Of a stretch of 64,000 nt of DNA, positions 1-11,862 are shown piece after piece. Positions within the stretch are counted from its first letter, which is position 1. Each line of letters begins with the position of its first letter. The notes beneath the pieces were generated by a model. That model was given only the letters and a program-made list of their open reading frames with translations. It was not told the DNA's origin and made no database searches. A program made the position numbers and the translations under genes. Source of the DNA: Pardosa pseudoannulata (lineage: Eukaryota; Arthropoda; Arachnida; Araneae; Lycosidae); assembly GCA_032207245.1 (NCBI GenBank), contig CM063510.1, positions 43,278,556-43,342,555 on the forward strand. The letters run 5' to 3'.

Positions 1-94
1 TGTAATTGTAATGCATTTGGCGTGTTAATAAATTGTTATTGTTTTTTCTTAGCCAAAGTCTATTCAATCAACGTACTTTACCGTATAATTTCGC

Positions 95-96
<2 letters not shown>

Positions 97-161
<65 letters not shown>
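97..161. repeat. (TA)n microsatellite
   Basis: Uninterrupted alternating TA for about 65 bp. It creates false Tyr-Ile repeat reading frames on both strands. Confidence 0.97.
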
Positions 162-162
<1 letters not shown>

Positions 163-1372
163 GTGTAGCCACATTCATACGGCACAACTCTCTCAATCAC
201 TTACTTCTACTTACACATACAAATACATAACAATATATATGTAATGAGTTTTTTGCTTCATCACACAGGGAGTTCCAAACTGATTAGTGAGCCTGCAGTC
301 GTGGAACCGTAGACGCGTAAAAACGAAATGCAATGCTTTGATCAAACTGACATAATTTATTCAGATATGAACCCTTACGAATGGACTGTTCTCAAAACCT
401 GCACATCGTGGTTAAATAGTTGTTTATGCCAACAATTACACAACGTTTACACGAGTCAAGTAGAGGATCAAGTAAAGTGTGGTTTTTGACTTACTTTACC
501 TGACTCATCAATAGCTTGAATGAATGTGTTTACACGTAGCAAGTTAGAGTTAATTAACTTGCCTCTAAACAAGAACTATTACACATTTTGATTCAAGTTT
601 TAGTAATAATATATTATAATGCTATAAGAAAATTCCACATTTAATTAGTTTTGGGAGCATCTAATTTTATTTTATCCGCTCTTTTTAAATTAATTTGGTA
701 CTTATAGAATATAAAATGCAAGTTTTACATACTATTTTATCTTTATTTGAAGATTCTTTCTCCTGGTGTAAAATATATGATACCTTTTATTACGCATGTG
801 TTCAATTTAGAAGATGTTCTATGAGTATATTATTTAGGAAAGAATACGGCTGAAATTAATAAAATTGATTGTTTAGAAAGGATGAATTTTAAAGATATTT
901 ACTGAAGTCAGTAATGCGTGTAGCAGGAAATAATTTTTCTGTAATATTCCCATTGGTGTAAAAGAGAAAATGTTTGGAGAAAGTGTAAATTTTTTTTAGA
1001 ATCTTTAGAAATTCGAAATAAATTTTACGAATATAATTTTACGAAATAAAATAATAATAAGCATGCAATAGAAAGCTGTTTCAATCCAGGCTTCCAGAAA
1101 TTTCATACGCACATTAAAATCATTCTAATATTCCCTTTTTTAAATTGAATTTTATGATACATTCTGCAATAATCTTCGTAAATATTTATAAAATTTCAGC
1201 ATTTATTTAATTCTTCCAATTAACGATTAAAAATAAATAATATTTCGTTTTATATTTTTTTATGAATTTATTCAGCAGACAATGTATCAGCAAAATTTTA
1301 AAAACAATTACTTTACTAAAAATATTTTTTCCAAATACAAAGGAGACATAAGACAATGTTTTTATTATTTTA

Positions 1373-1373
<1 letters not shown>
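162..1373. other. AT-rich DNA, no gene seen
   Basis: Unique-looking AT-rich sequence. Reading frames are short, and I see no transposase motif, terminal repeat or RNA gene. Confidence 0.6.
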
Positions 1374-1445
<72 letters not shown>

Positions 1446-1473
1446 CATACATACATACATACATATATATATA

Positions 1474-1562
<89 letters not shown>
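1374..1562. repeat. Compound microsatellite (TA)n-(CATA)n-(TA)n-(GA)n
   Basis: TA repeats to about 1438, CATA tetranucleotides to about 1463, TA again to about 1524, then a clean GA run ending near 1561. The neighbouring Tyr-Ile and Glu-Arg repeat frames are artefacts of the microsatellite. Confidence 0.97.
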
Positions 1563-1564
<2 letters not shown>

Positions 1565-2397
1565 TCAAATTTTTAATGGGTTAAATTAGCTCGTTCCGTA
1601 AATCTGGTGTTAACCCTCTATTATATACATACGTGAGCTTTTCGTGCGTAATATCTCCTCGACACCGAATTGCGATGATAAAAGTCAAAGTTTGAAATCC
1701 AAGCATTTTCTATAAGAAAAAGGAAGCGAAAACTGACACACATATGTTTATAACAAATTGAGAAAACTTATTTTTACCAATACTATTACAATTAAGCTCT
1801 TTTTTACTATGAAAAAATACAATTTAAAGCAGTTCTTTTTTATTTTAGTTTACATTCCTTTAAAATCTTCTTTAGAAAAAATGATTATCTTTTTTTGACA
1901 GATACAAAACTGTTAGAAAAAAATATTTACTCATTAATAAATTTTTGTTAACTTGAAATAATATTTTAATGCCACTTATTACCCCCCCTTACATAAGTTA
2001 GTTTAAATTAAAATAATTATAAACGAACAATTTAAGAGAGATTTGGCTAAATACATGCGATTTAATTTTGTGAAAATGAAAAGCATATTAATTTTAGGAA
2101 ATCCTTCTAGTTTTAAATAAATAAGGCAATTTTTCACTTTCCTGGGAAATTATCTATCTTTTGACATCTCATTTGTTAAAAACTGATTCATTGTGGAAGT
2201 CACAAAAAGAGATCTATACTACTGAAATAATCCATATGATAATTTATCATTCATAATGGATTACGGTGTCCGAGGAGTATTTCTAACGTAATAATTCTTA
2301 ATAACATGAATGAATTTCTATGGGGGTAATTGAAATTAATCACTTTAAAAATTCTAAGAGCTCTATTTGCTCAAAGCTGGAAATGTGTTATGAATAT
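1563..2397. other. AT-rich DNA, no gene seen
   Basis: No terminal repeats, coding motif or RNA gene recognised. Confidence 0.6.
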
Positions 2398-2712
2398 CTT
2401 GGATTGTTTCTTATTGAATGAAATTGGAAGAACACGATATTATTTTTGCATTCCTTTTACAAGTAAAATATAGGGAAATAAATCTTAAATCCAATAATTC
2501 ATTTTCTTTGTTTTATAATTTGTTGACTTTTATTATACCACAAGATTTAATGAGATGGGATATTGGAAATTGTTTCTAATTGGAGGAAATCGTGCGAATA
2601 AAATATTATTTTTGTAATGTGTATTCATTTTACAAGTGGAACATAAAGAAATAAATCTGACATTCAATAATCCATTTTACGTGCTTTATAAGTTATCGAC
2701 TTCAATAACATC
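2398..2712. repeat. Diverged two-unit tandem duplication, period about 172 bp
   Basis: The stretch at about 2398-2540 (landmarks TTTTACAAGT at 2455 and GGGAAATAAATCT just after) reappears at about 2570-2712 (TTTACAAGT at 2628, AAGAAATAAATCT). The units differ by many substitutions and small indels, so the duplication is old. No coding capacity seen. Confidence 0.65.
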
Positions 2713-3348
2713 ATTAATTTTAATTAAATAGACAGGATACAGTCTTTCAACCAAAATACTGGAATATTTTTAGACGATCACTCTCCTGTAGCTGAAGCCA
2801 ATATTATTGTATTAATTTTTTAGCCGTTTTTTATCATTCATCTTTAACTATTTACCATTTATCATTTACTTATTATTTTTAATGTAACTGGCATTTTTAA
2901 CATTGTTTTATATTATGAACCGCTACCGTTTACAACTTTTCAACTTTATTACTGCAGATATGCACTACCAGGTTCTCCGAAAACATACCATCAAATGGAG
3001 AACGGCCTGGAATATTTTTAGAAAGTAAATAGAATTGTTTGTTTTTTGTTGAAAATAAATTTAATTTAATTTAATTTAATTTATTTTTTTTTTATTACAA
3101 CTTTACTCGGACAGAAAGAAATATTGTAACTGCGAATTATTTCGGTATCGAACAAAATATTAATGTAATCAAAATTTCTCAATATAACGAAGTTTGATGC
3201 TTTGGGTCTATGCCAGAGAGCAGTATATGATGTGTTCTTACAGCACAGATATCCTGAGAAACGATTTTTTGTAATGTTGAAGACAATGTGCAAATAATGA
3301 TTCTGATGTAACATCATACAAAATAAAGTTAATATGATATAATAGGCT
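2713..3348. other. AT-rich DNA with a short TTTAA pentanucleotide run
   Basis: Nothing coding recognised. A pentanucleotide (TTTAA)n run lies at about 3058-3083. The last five bases, AGGCT (3344-3348), are the left copy of the target-site duplication of the following LTR. Confidence 0.6.
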
Positions 3349-4161
3349 TGTACCGAGGTACTTTCCCACGATGGTTAGCACGTGCATGCACAGTTGTGGA
3401 AGAAATTTCCAAAAAGAATTTAGGTGCAGCTGTTGACTTTGAGTTTTAAGGACCCCTGCGGAGAAATTATAGATCATGGAATGGCAGAAGTGTAACGGTC
3501 AAGCTCGAGTAAAGATGTAACCGTGAGTTATGGGGGCAGGGGCTAAAAATAATGTCAGCATTCAATAAAGGGGCTATTTTAATGAGCCCACCTGCACTCT
3601 AGAAGCTGGTGCAGATGTGGGAAAATTTCATCTTACCAGCGATTGGCAAAGAAGAAAAAGGGGCGTTAAAACAGAGGTGATGAGTTGGGGAAGAGAGTGC
3701 AGAAAAAGGAGTCAAAGTCGAGATTGGAGAGTTGCTGGACATCCAGAGAGCCCGGGCCAGCAATCGAGTCCGAACCCGAATTCCACCATAGACATTCAGC
3801 AAAATAACGGCCGCTACGCCAGTACCGACGCCCTTTATATCCTGGTGAAAGCCCGAGCCTGCTCCCCTGTAATGTCGGAAGGTAACTAGATTTAAAGTAT
3901 TTATGACAGTCATTTAGGCCTCAGTTAGTAATTCAATATTTCGATTAAGGAATAACGTATAACAAAAGAGAATTGTAATAATTATTGTGTATTGATGAAT
4001 ATAAAATCCAAATAATTATGTTATATGGTGATTAAGTAGTGTAGGAAGTTGTAAATAGTGTACAGAATAAATGTCTTAATCTAAATATAAGGTATTATAT
4101 TTTTACTGTGTTTCCCCTTGTAAACGACCACTGGTGTTAGTATTGTAAGTACATTACAGTA
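3349..4161 (+). mobile_element. Solo LTR, family A copy 1
   Basis: About 813 bp starting TGTACCGAGG and ending ACATTACAGTA, flanked by AGGCT at 3344-3348 and 4162-4166, a perfect 5-bp target-site duplication as made by LTR-retrotransposon integration. Related copies lie at 28338-29130 and 31780-32563. All three share the landmarks GTTATGGGGGCAGGGGCTA, AATGAGCCCA-type sequence and GGACATCCAGAGAGCCCG. A poly(A) signal AATAAA is at 4066-4071. No gag-pol body is attached on either side, so this looks like the product of LTR-LTR recombination. Reading frames of about 90-100 codons inside it occur on both strands and are not conserved in the other copies. The retrotransposon superfamily is not determined; a 5-bp duplication fits Gypsy or other LTR groups. 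Confidence 0.75.
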
Positions 4162-4166
4162 AGGCT

Positions 4167-4669
4167 ACAAAAAACTCATGTGGTGCACACATCATATGTT
4201 TTAAACTAAAAATCCGCCTAAAACCAATTTCTTAAATAATTCGGTCGAATCCAAGAGGGATTCACTGTAGTTAAGGGTGCCTGAGGATTTTAATTCTTCA
4301 TCCATATTTATCATCGCCAAGTATAGGTGATTTCATAGCAACCCAAAAGTTTTCCGACTGATATCGTGTATAGAATATTTATATGCAGATTTAAATTTTG
4401 AATACATATAGTTTATGTCTTTTTTCACTTCCATTGCTTTTATGTTGCTTTAAAGTATGTACCCATATTTTCTCGAAAAACTTCCGTATGAGTTAGAAAA
4501 CTTTTAAAATTGCCCTCCATGCGTTGGAAATTAAAAAAATTCCTAAAATGTATGTATAAATTTTATATGAACTGTGTTTTTTTTATTATTTTAGTACTTA
4601 TAGTTTATGCTTTTATTACATTTCTACTGCTTTAATGGATGTTTATCGCCGCTATGTTTTAAATGGCAT
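4167..4669. other. AT-rich DNA, no gene seen
   Basis: Nothing recognisable between the LTR and the hAT-like element. Confidence 0.6.
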
Positions 4670-4677
4670 GTTGTCCT

Positions 4678-5347
4678 CAGGGCCGTAACTAGGCCCTTTG
4701 GTGCCCGTGGGAAGAGAACTGGTAAGTGCTCCTACCACTAAATATAGTGAGAAAATATATACTTTTTTTTTTGCTACATCATATATTTAGAATGAACTCA
4801 CAAAATATTTTGTCAATTCTTAAAATGTTCCTAGTATATTAATTTTTAATTTTTTCTTCTATTTTTACATTTATTAATACTTAAAAATATTTTTGAACAC
4901 TCTGGAGGTATTTTGTTGTTGAATGAATAGTTTATTTAGGGGAATATTTTTTATTTGTACGTTGGAATTTCATAAAAAACTGACGAATTTCCAAATTTAA
5001 ATTTATTTTTAATAAATTTAATAAATTCAAATTTTAAAACGAATAACCGGATTTATATTAAGGCATATTAGGAGTATTTGGTAAAAAAAATTTGTAAGAA
5101 TCTATAACAAGTTTAGTCTGTAGAAACATTTAAAAAAATAAGAAAATTCATAAATTTTTTTAAACACATTTTATTTTATAGATAAAATAGGATTTTATAA
5201 TAAAAAAAGTTATTTTTCAACATTTCCCTATTTCTATTCGGGATGAATAGTCCTCTTTTGGACCTCATTTTCATCACGGTGCTGCGCCCCTGTGACTGAT
5301 GCGCCCGTGGAAAATGCCACATTTGCCACGCCGTAGTTACGACCCTG
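4678..5347. mobile_element. hAT-like non-autonomous DNA transposon
   Basis: About 670 bp. The left end CAGGGCCGTAACTAGG matches the reverse complement of the right end, CAGGGTCGTAACTACG, at 14 of 16 positions. It is flanked by GTTGTCCT (4670-4677) and GTTGGCCT (5348-5355), an 8-bp target-site duplication with one mismatch. An 8-bp duplication with a CAGGG terminus is typical of hAT elements, although P-type elements also make 8-bp duplications. The interior is AT-rich and I see no transposase, so it would have needed an enzyme from elsewhere. Confidence 0.65.
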
Positions 5348-5355
5348 GTTGGCCT

Positions 5356-5753
5356 TATTGCCACCAAAAATGTCGGCGATAAAAGAGCATCCTAAACTGC
5401 ATTTTCGCCATAAAAAGCATTAAAATACTGAAAAATTGTTGAAATGAATTGTAATTGTATTGTATATGATGTAAAAAATTCATTGAATTTTTGAAGTAAT
5501 CTATCTTCCCTTTTTGACTTTATACTCTGATAGGTCAGTATCAGATTAAAAAAAGGGCGGGTATTCGATCGCGAACTCTCTGGTTAAATAAGAAAATAGC
5601 TTAAAATAATTTAATTATGACAGAGCTAATAAATATGAATTGGGTATTTTGAAAATTTTTATACAAGTAAGTATTAGCAATTTGTTATTGTTAGCAATAT
5701 GAAGTGCTTGGACCTATTTTTATTTTATTCTTTCCATCCAAATGCGCATTCGG
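5356..5753. other. AT-rich DNA, no gene seen
   Basis: No feature recognised. Confidence 0.55.
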
Positions 5754-5766
5754 CTTAATTTTATTT

Positions 5767-5946
5767 GGTTTGGTTTGGTTTGGTTTGGAGTGCTACGGTC
5801 TACTTTTTGCAACACGAGGGCTAATGAGACCGGGACCTACTGCTTAAAGCCGATTCCGAACGGTTATGGGAATCCATGCCACTGTGGGATTCGAACCCAC
5901 GAACTCCGGTACCAAAGACCAGTACCCTAACTAGTCGGCCATCTTT
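5767..5946 (-). mobile_element. tRNA-derived SINE, full length
   Basis: Read on the minus strand, it begins with a tRNA-like head: box A region TGGCCGACTAGTTAGGGT, then box B GGTTCGAATCCC. These are the two internal RNA polymerase III promoter boxes of tRNA genes. A tRNA-unrelated body follows, and the tail is built from CCAAA units (read as GGTTTGGTTTGG on the plus strand). It is flanked by a perfect 13-bp duplication CTTAATTTTATTT at 5754-5766 and 5947-5959, the mark of LINE-assisted target-primed insertion. Length is 180 bp. The open frame across it (WFGVLRSTF..NTRANETGT) is accidental: it recurs in other copies only because the DNA does. Confidence 0.88.
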
Positions 5947-5959
5947 CTTAATTTTATTT

Positions 5960-6565
5960 TAAACGTAGCAGAATGAAATAGCATGTATGCCAATACATTT
6001 TTAATACAAATTTTGAGTTTCACTGCCTAATAAAAAGCACATGATGTGTGTTAAAAGTGGCAGATCGAATGGAAACACACTGGTTGTTTGGTTAGCTGTA
6101 GCAAGTGTTGCTCACAGCAGTGCTTTAATTTGTAAGTAATAGAAGTGTGCTTATTTTGAATAATAAATTTAGCTGTTTCAACGAATCCCTTTGGACTTTT
6201 TTATACTGCACCAGTCACATACATCAATACCATATTTATTATTTACATTAGCATATAGCCCGTCATATGACGGGATCAGTAAAATTTTTAATTTTCCAGA
6301 ATTGTAAAGTACCATATGAGGCAGGTAAAAAAAGGTTCGTTTTTTTGGCTGAGAATTATGTTGCAACAAAAAATAATCGATGATTAATTTAAAATTATCC
6401 CACATGTACCTAATCTACTATTTAAGCCAGATATAAAAGAATATTATTTACGTAATACCTAAATTCAGTGATAAAACGTATGAAAATAATGCAGACGATA
6501 TTTAAATATTTTAAAATAAGAAATGATTAAATGAGATAATTGAAGGAATGACGTCATAATGCTAG
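5960..6565. other. AT-rich DNA with a 16-bp palindrome and an unrecognised frame
   Basis: CCCGTCATATGACGGG at 6259-6274 is a perfect palindrome, similar in style to the subterminal palindromes of piggyBac-like elements. A 75-codon minus frame (6178-6405) crosses it. It contains HNSQPKKRTFFYLPHMV but I cannot assign it to a family. No TTAA-bounded element could be delimited. Confidence 0.35.
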
Positions 6566-6954
6566 AAATAAGAGATTTGAAAAAAAATTTTCAATTTTAC
6601 AACTCCTCTTCAACCTCTACTCAAAATACAGTTTCTTTTAAGTCAAAAAGTTTTTTGCTGGATGAGATCCCACCTACCCTCCCTCATCCCTTTGGACTAA
6701 CTTTCTCTTGGTATTTTCCAATTTTTTTGTGAATTTATTTCTATTAACAATTAAATTTCGTTATTATAGATGTTATTTTCATTTCTCATTCATTCCATTT
6801 CCTCTTTCACTGCAAGATAACAAGGTCTTGTACCAACTAAAACAATTAGAATTAATGCTTTAAGTATTCGACCGATCTTTGCAGAACACGTATTTTGAGG
6901 GGAGGTTGAAGAGGAGTTGTAAAATTGAAAATTTTTTTTTAAATCTCTTATTTT
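6566..6954. mobile_element. Small inverted-repeat element (MITE-like)
   Basis: Left arm about 6566-6636 and right arm about 6883-6954 are near-perfect inverted copies. The shared core AAATAAGAGATTT is outermost, followed by TTTTCAATTTTACAACTCC and CTTCAACCTC. The arms are about 70 bp around a spacer of about 245 bp without coding capacity. This is the structure of a miniature inverted-repeat transposon. I could not fix a target-site duplication, so the superfamily is unknown. Confidence 0.65.
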
Positions 6955-8446
6955 AAATTAATTTTACAATTTACACTAAATCACAAATTTGTGATGAAAA
7001 TCACACTCAGTTTATTTAATTTGTGATTAAGTGAATGTTTCAGTCTATTTAGTATGAATGTTATGTGTTTCCTTTGTGTTTTCTTTGTTAATTCAATTAG
7101 ATTTTAAATATACAATTTTTGTAAAATTTTTCCTCAAAATGTTGTTTTTGTTTATGTATCAATTTGTTGAGTTACGATCCCCTCGCCAGATTTCAAACGC
7201 CACGCTGCAAGCACGCCACGCACGCAAGCTGCAAGCACGCCCATTTCGCCAAATGTGGTTGAAGCACCAACAAGATCCATGATTAGAAACAGGAGAGTGG
7301 GCTAAGAAGAGGAGTTGAAAAATGTAATTTTTACTTATTTATTATGTTATAAATTGATAAATTTAATCGCCTGTTCTTAACTGGGGAAAATAGGGCTTGA
7401 AATAATTGCATTAAAAGCTCGAAAAGAGGGGAAGGGGTGGATTTCGAACGTTTTAAAGAGGACAGTATTTTCGTTGTGATATGAAGCATATTTATACCTA
7501 TTTATTTTAGAATCAAATTGATAGTTTAGGGGAAGATTAACTTAAATTGCTTAGAATTTTGCTAACCCTGACTCTGCAAGAATCCAATATGGATGTCTCT
7601 AGATCCAACCGCTTCATAAATTCAAGGACAGACGGACAGATAACTTAAGCTATTATTTTATAGGCGATAACTACACTCTGCGTTACCGATAGAAAAAGTA
7701 ACAGTTTTGTATCCATTATACATGCAAATCTTTCTCCCTTATAAATAAACAGCCAGATATCGGAGAACTTATAGTGAAAAGTACTCTAGAGAGTGTGTAT
7801 TCAGTGGAGGACAAGTTTCCATAGTAACGCGAAATAAAAGTTAGATTTTACGAGTAACACAGCCACATTTTACGAGTCTTTATTTTGGATTCAGATTTAA
7901 TCTTGAGCAACCTACGAATGGCTCCTTTTGAATGTTCACTTCACGATGGATGCAAAATGGAAATGACCTCATTTGGAGACATCGATCGAGCCATTTAGAA
8001 ATGCAGCACGCACGATTTGGTCTAAAATCAGAATGTAGCTTCATTGATGTATAATAAGGCGTTATTTAATGAATGCCGCGGCCATAAAACGAAGGGAGTT
8101 TTAAAGGAAATTTACAGTTCAGATTTCCTGGTGATATATTAAGACTCACGCGGATCACGAGACCGTAATTGTGAAGGATCTGAATTCTTTTTTTCGTCTC
8201 TTTGTGTGATTGAAATAGATTGTAATGGGGTATTGAAAAAGATTTATATCTAATTCGGTTTAAGGTGAGATGTAAAATTCAGGTACTTGAAATGTCTCGA
8301 TTCTGTTCTCATCGATTTGTGAAATAAGTCAATCCCAGTAAAGATTACATAAAGATAGTGCCCCTTTGGGATTTTCAGATTTTAGAAAGTTTTCTTTTTT
8401 AGTCGCTAAAACTCCAGGGACATTTATTAACACTAATAAAGCTTCT
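6955..8446. other. AT-rich DNA with a short GC-rich patch
   Basis: No gene recognised. A GC-richer patch at about 7170-7260 contains the decamer CAAGCACGCC twice. Near 7308, GAGGAGTTGAAAA resembles the end of the preceding inverted-repeat element but could not be shown to be a copy. Confidence 0.5.
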
Positions 8447-8450
8447 TTAA

Positions 8451-9075
8451 CACTTGGCATGCGGGTATACTTCACCATCAACTTACGCGTGCAGCGGGCG
8501 TTTTTTCGTGAAAAAGTTTAGTTATTCGAAAAATCGCAGTAAATCGAAAACTACTTTGTTTTAATAACTAAACGTTTTTTTATTTTATACTTTAATATAT
8601 ACTGTATGATTATTTTTAAAAAACAATATTTTTACGAAATCACAAAAATAAATGATTTTTAAAAATAAAGTCTGATAATCTGTCAACGCGTGTATTTCTT
8701 CATCACTATCTTTGTCACAACGGCTCATTTTATCAATTTCGTATTAAACAATACAAAACCAAGCTTCAAATTGTCAAAACACGACTTGTACGTTCTGGGG
8801 CTAGTAATTCGATTGAAGACTAAATAACGCAACAACAGACCGAGTAACTCGTCAATCATAACTTGTGGAAAGAAAAAATTCAAAGCGTTGCATAGCAACG
8901 CGAACAACACGCATATGTGACACATACATATAATTATACGTATTTAGTAGATTTGTGGTGGTTAGCGGTATCTACCACAAATCTACTAAATACGTATGTA
9001 TACGTATTTTTACGTGACCCACGCTCCAGTGACAGACTGCAAAAACGTAAAAATACGTTGCTCGCAAGCGAAGTG
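8451..9075. mobile_element. piggyBac-like deletion derivative, family P1 copy 1
   Basis: About 625 bp bounded by TTAA at 8447-8450 and 9076-9079, the target sequence duplicated by piggyBac transposases. The ends are short inverted repeats: CACTTGGC at the left, GCGAAGTG at the right. A second copy with the same ends lies at 49166-49797. Near the right end are two nested inverted repeats. One is a perfect 23-bp stem (8937-8959 with 8974-8996, 14-nt loop). The other pairs ACGTATTTTTACGT (from about 9002) with ACGTAAAAATACGT. The element has lost almost all of the transposase gene. Confidence 0.72.
8585..8728 (-). pseudogene. Possible piggyBac-like transposase start fragment
   Basis: A minus-strand ATG at 8728 opens a 47-codon frame beginning MSRCDKDSDEE. 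Acidic N-termini of this kind, rich in Asp, Ser and Glu, are usual for piggyBac-family transposases. The same start is kept in the second copy (49336-49455, MSRCDKESDEE), but the two frames diverge after about 12 codons and end at different stops. I infer a remnant of the 5' end of the ancestral transposase gene cut off by an internal deletion. It is too short to be functional and the family assignment is tentative. Confidence 0.35.
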
Positions 9076-9079
9076 TTAA

Positions 9080-10379
9080 GTTACAATAATTATGTTTTGA
9101 GAAATATCAAATTAAAAAATGCTTATAGCTCTATAATAGCGAAGAAATACTAGATTCAAGATGTTTTTATTGAATAATATTTGAGTTCTGGAGAACTTTT
9201 TATGCAATTTGAGGCTTTAGAAAGAGAAAATTAACTATCCGGTAAACTAAATTTTAAAAGTTACATCTTTCTTTAAAAAAATAAATTTTTTCTTTCAAGT
9301 ATATATAAAGATATAGAATTTAAACCTTTTATAACAATTTTAAAAACATTGCTTAGAAGAGTTTGCTTATCCTTTGTAATTTTCTTCTGGATAAAAATGT
9401 TATGAGTGTTCTGAAGCTATAGTGATTTTAATGATTTTGACACCAATTTGTTATCCGAATCATAGATCCAGCTTTCCTTGTATCTGGGAATGTTATTTAT
9501 CATAATATGCGAATTTGAGCGGCTGAAAAACCGTTTGCAATTAAATTTAAATAAAATAGCTACACGAAAAGGTTATTTTCTGCTTTTACACAGTCAATAA
9601 AATGTGGGCCGTTTCCTTTCTGCTGGAAGGATGTAACTGGTGTAAGTTACTTGGATAAGTCGCTGTTATAATCGTTTCCGCAACTAGCTACTAAGTTCAG
9701 AGATAGTGTAATCTAACATAATGCTCTCCCTCATTAGATTATTCAGCTTTGTTGATACTAGTATGATGAACTTCTACTTAGGTAGATTGGGTGTGTCGAT
9801 AAAGATAGCATCGATTTGTTCCCTTGAATTCCAGGTTAAAAGATTTAATGACCTGTGATTAATTTTTTGTAGTTTCTTAAAGAATTTGTCTATGTACCTC
9901 CACTAATAAGTGTTGTGTAGCTCTCATTATATTTAAGTATTTACCTATGATCAAATTTATAGTGATTATTATTTTGTTAGTCAAAAAGGCTAAATTTTAA
10001 TTGGACTGCGTTGTGTAGATTATTTAAATTTAAATTCAACCACAGGATCTGAGAGACTAAAGACTTAAAATAAAAAATAAACTAATAACCTAAAATAAGA
10101 GATATTAAAATCAAATATTACACTCTTAAAATAAACACATACAAAGTTTACAGTTTAAAATAAAATTAAACAAATTTATTCTTATGCTATATACATATCT
10201 ATATACAAAAACGATTTGATTTAAACTTCATAAAATTCGCTTTTCCAAACTTGTACTAGGTGCCACATTATTTTAGATTGAACATTAATAACAGCTTAAT
10301 ATTTAGATAAAAAATAAAGAAAAGAGAGGACCTAATCTCAAATTTTTATAATACGTACCTTTGTGAATCTATTTGGTGT
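9080..10379. other. AT-rich DNA, no gene seen
   Basis: No repeat end, coding motif or RNA gene recognised over about 1.3 kb. Confidence 0.55.
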
Positions 10380-10960
10380 GCAAGGGCGGTAATCTTGGGA
10401 GTTCTTGTGGACACATCCGTGTTATTTCGATTGGTGGGAAGATAGTGTTGAAATTAGTCTCACCGCTGGTATGGGTCTTTCTAAATAATTTGGAATGATT
10501 TTATAAGGCAGATGAACTGGAACACTTCTGGTCGGTGTGCGATGTCGAAGTTTTTCTTGGACCCAAATCTCCTTTGGTCCCCGAGCTCTACTTTCGATTC
10601 CCGAACTATAACTGTCGAAAACTGCTTTTCGACCCCGAACTCGCTCCTCGTCGTGACTTTTCTTTATCTTATATATTTTACATCTGTGGCTTTCTTACTG
10701 CTCTTCGTCCAATCAGGAGAGCTATATAAATCAATTGATTTCTTTTTCCCTCCTTGAAGCCGCAAACATCGAAAAACCTTTCCCCTTAAATTTGGGCACT
10801 GTTCCTTAGGGACTCATAAATAACTCCACAAAGGTACATTCTTATTTAGTGTCATGTACGGAGACGTGATTCAAATCTGGGACTGGGATAAGAACCAAGC
10901 CCAATAATCCCGCAGACGATGAAAATTCGTTGAATCAATTTTTATTGGTCCTTTCTCCTT
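10380..10960. other. GC-richer patch of unknown origin
   Basis: Base composition is clearly less AT-rich than the surroundings. It contains GGTCCCCGAGCTC and a TATA-like CTATATAAATC near 10721, but the overlapping frames of 60-80 codons show no family motif. It could be an old LTR or other retroelement piece. I could not find matching ends or a second copy in the window. Confidence 0.35.
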
Positions 10961-11738
10961 TAAAAAAATGTGATGAGGTCAGATTTAGATCGCAAGCATT
11001 TCACTTCTCGTTTTATTTATAGCAATTATATTAATTCATCAATTATATCAATTATATCAATTATGTTAATTATCAATTATATTAATGATCTAAATCGCCT
11101 CACCAAAATAAGATATTTAGATATTTCTGGGAAAGGATTAATTATTGCAGAGAAAACATGTATCATAATGACGCTAAAAATGTGTGGGAAGAGTTTAGCT
11201 ACTGTTTAAAGCTGTGTCATATAACCCAAGGAATACACATAGATCATTTGTTCTCAAATATACCTGCGGACACAAAACCTGGTGAGGTTTCAAAAAGTTC
11301 ATTAGTTAAAGATTATTTTCATACACTACTCATATAAGTACTTTTGAATATATAAAGTTTTAAGAATAAACAAATGTTTTTAGCAGCCTGTATTTAAATA
11401 CATATTGCAGATACCAATAATTTCGGCAGATATTTAATCAAGAATCCCTGAAACGCAGGGAGAAAATAATTTTGATATTAGTAATTTAATATATTCATAA
11501 TATTTTTAAGAGACTAAATAAATTATTCTAAACCATGTTATTTATGTATATTACAGTTTGCATTAAAATTTATATCCTTCTCCAAAGTTTGTCAGCTGTA
11601 ACATTATGAACATTTAAAAAAGAAATATTATGTCCATATCGAATATATGTACAAGTTGTTTTCAAGCATAAATAAATTTTTGGTTTTTTTGGAAATCTGC
11701 TTTATAGATATTGGAAAGTTGGAAGTTTGCTTTATATC
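10961..11738. other. AT-rich DNA with a short decamer repeat
   Basis: A short tandem run built on ATCAATTATA lies at about 11038-11080. Nothing coding recognised. Confidence 0.55.
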
Positions 11739-11862
11739 TATATATATATATATATATATCGGTTCCGGAGTCTGTGGGTTCGAATCTTAAGGAAGCATAA
11801 TTATATATATTATGAAATCGGCTTCAAGAATAAGGCCCAGGTCGAATTTAAGGTCTAATCGT
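11739..11862 (+). mobile_element. SINE fragment next to a short (TA)n
   Basis: A TA run (11739-11759) runs straight into GGTTCCGGAGT and GTGGGTTCGAATC, the box B part of the SINE at 5767-5946. This is followed by a diverged body (AATCGGCTTCAAG, AAGGCCCAGGTC). Orientation is plus. The box A head and the 3' tail are missing. Confidence 0.6.

Noticed and set aside
1207..1584. Long Tyr-Ile or Glu-Arg repeat reading frames over TA/GA runs (also at 12038, 22521, 40379, 41171, 49049, 51581)
   Set aside because: They are translations of dinucleotide microsatellites, open on both strands by construction.
3599..3913. Frames of 90-104 codons on both strands inside the LTR
   Set aside because: They are not kept in the other two LTR copies and overlap each other antisense. 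Chance frames in a GC-richer repeat.
5881..5946. A minus-strand tRNA gene suggested by box A and box B
   Set aside because: The stems do not form a complete cloverleaf, and the sequence continues into the SINE body and tail with a target duplication around the whole.
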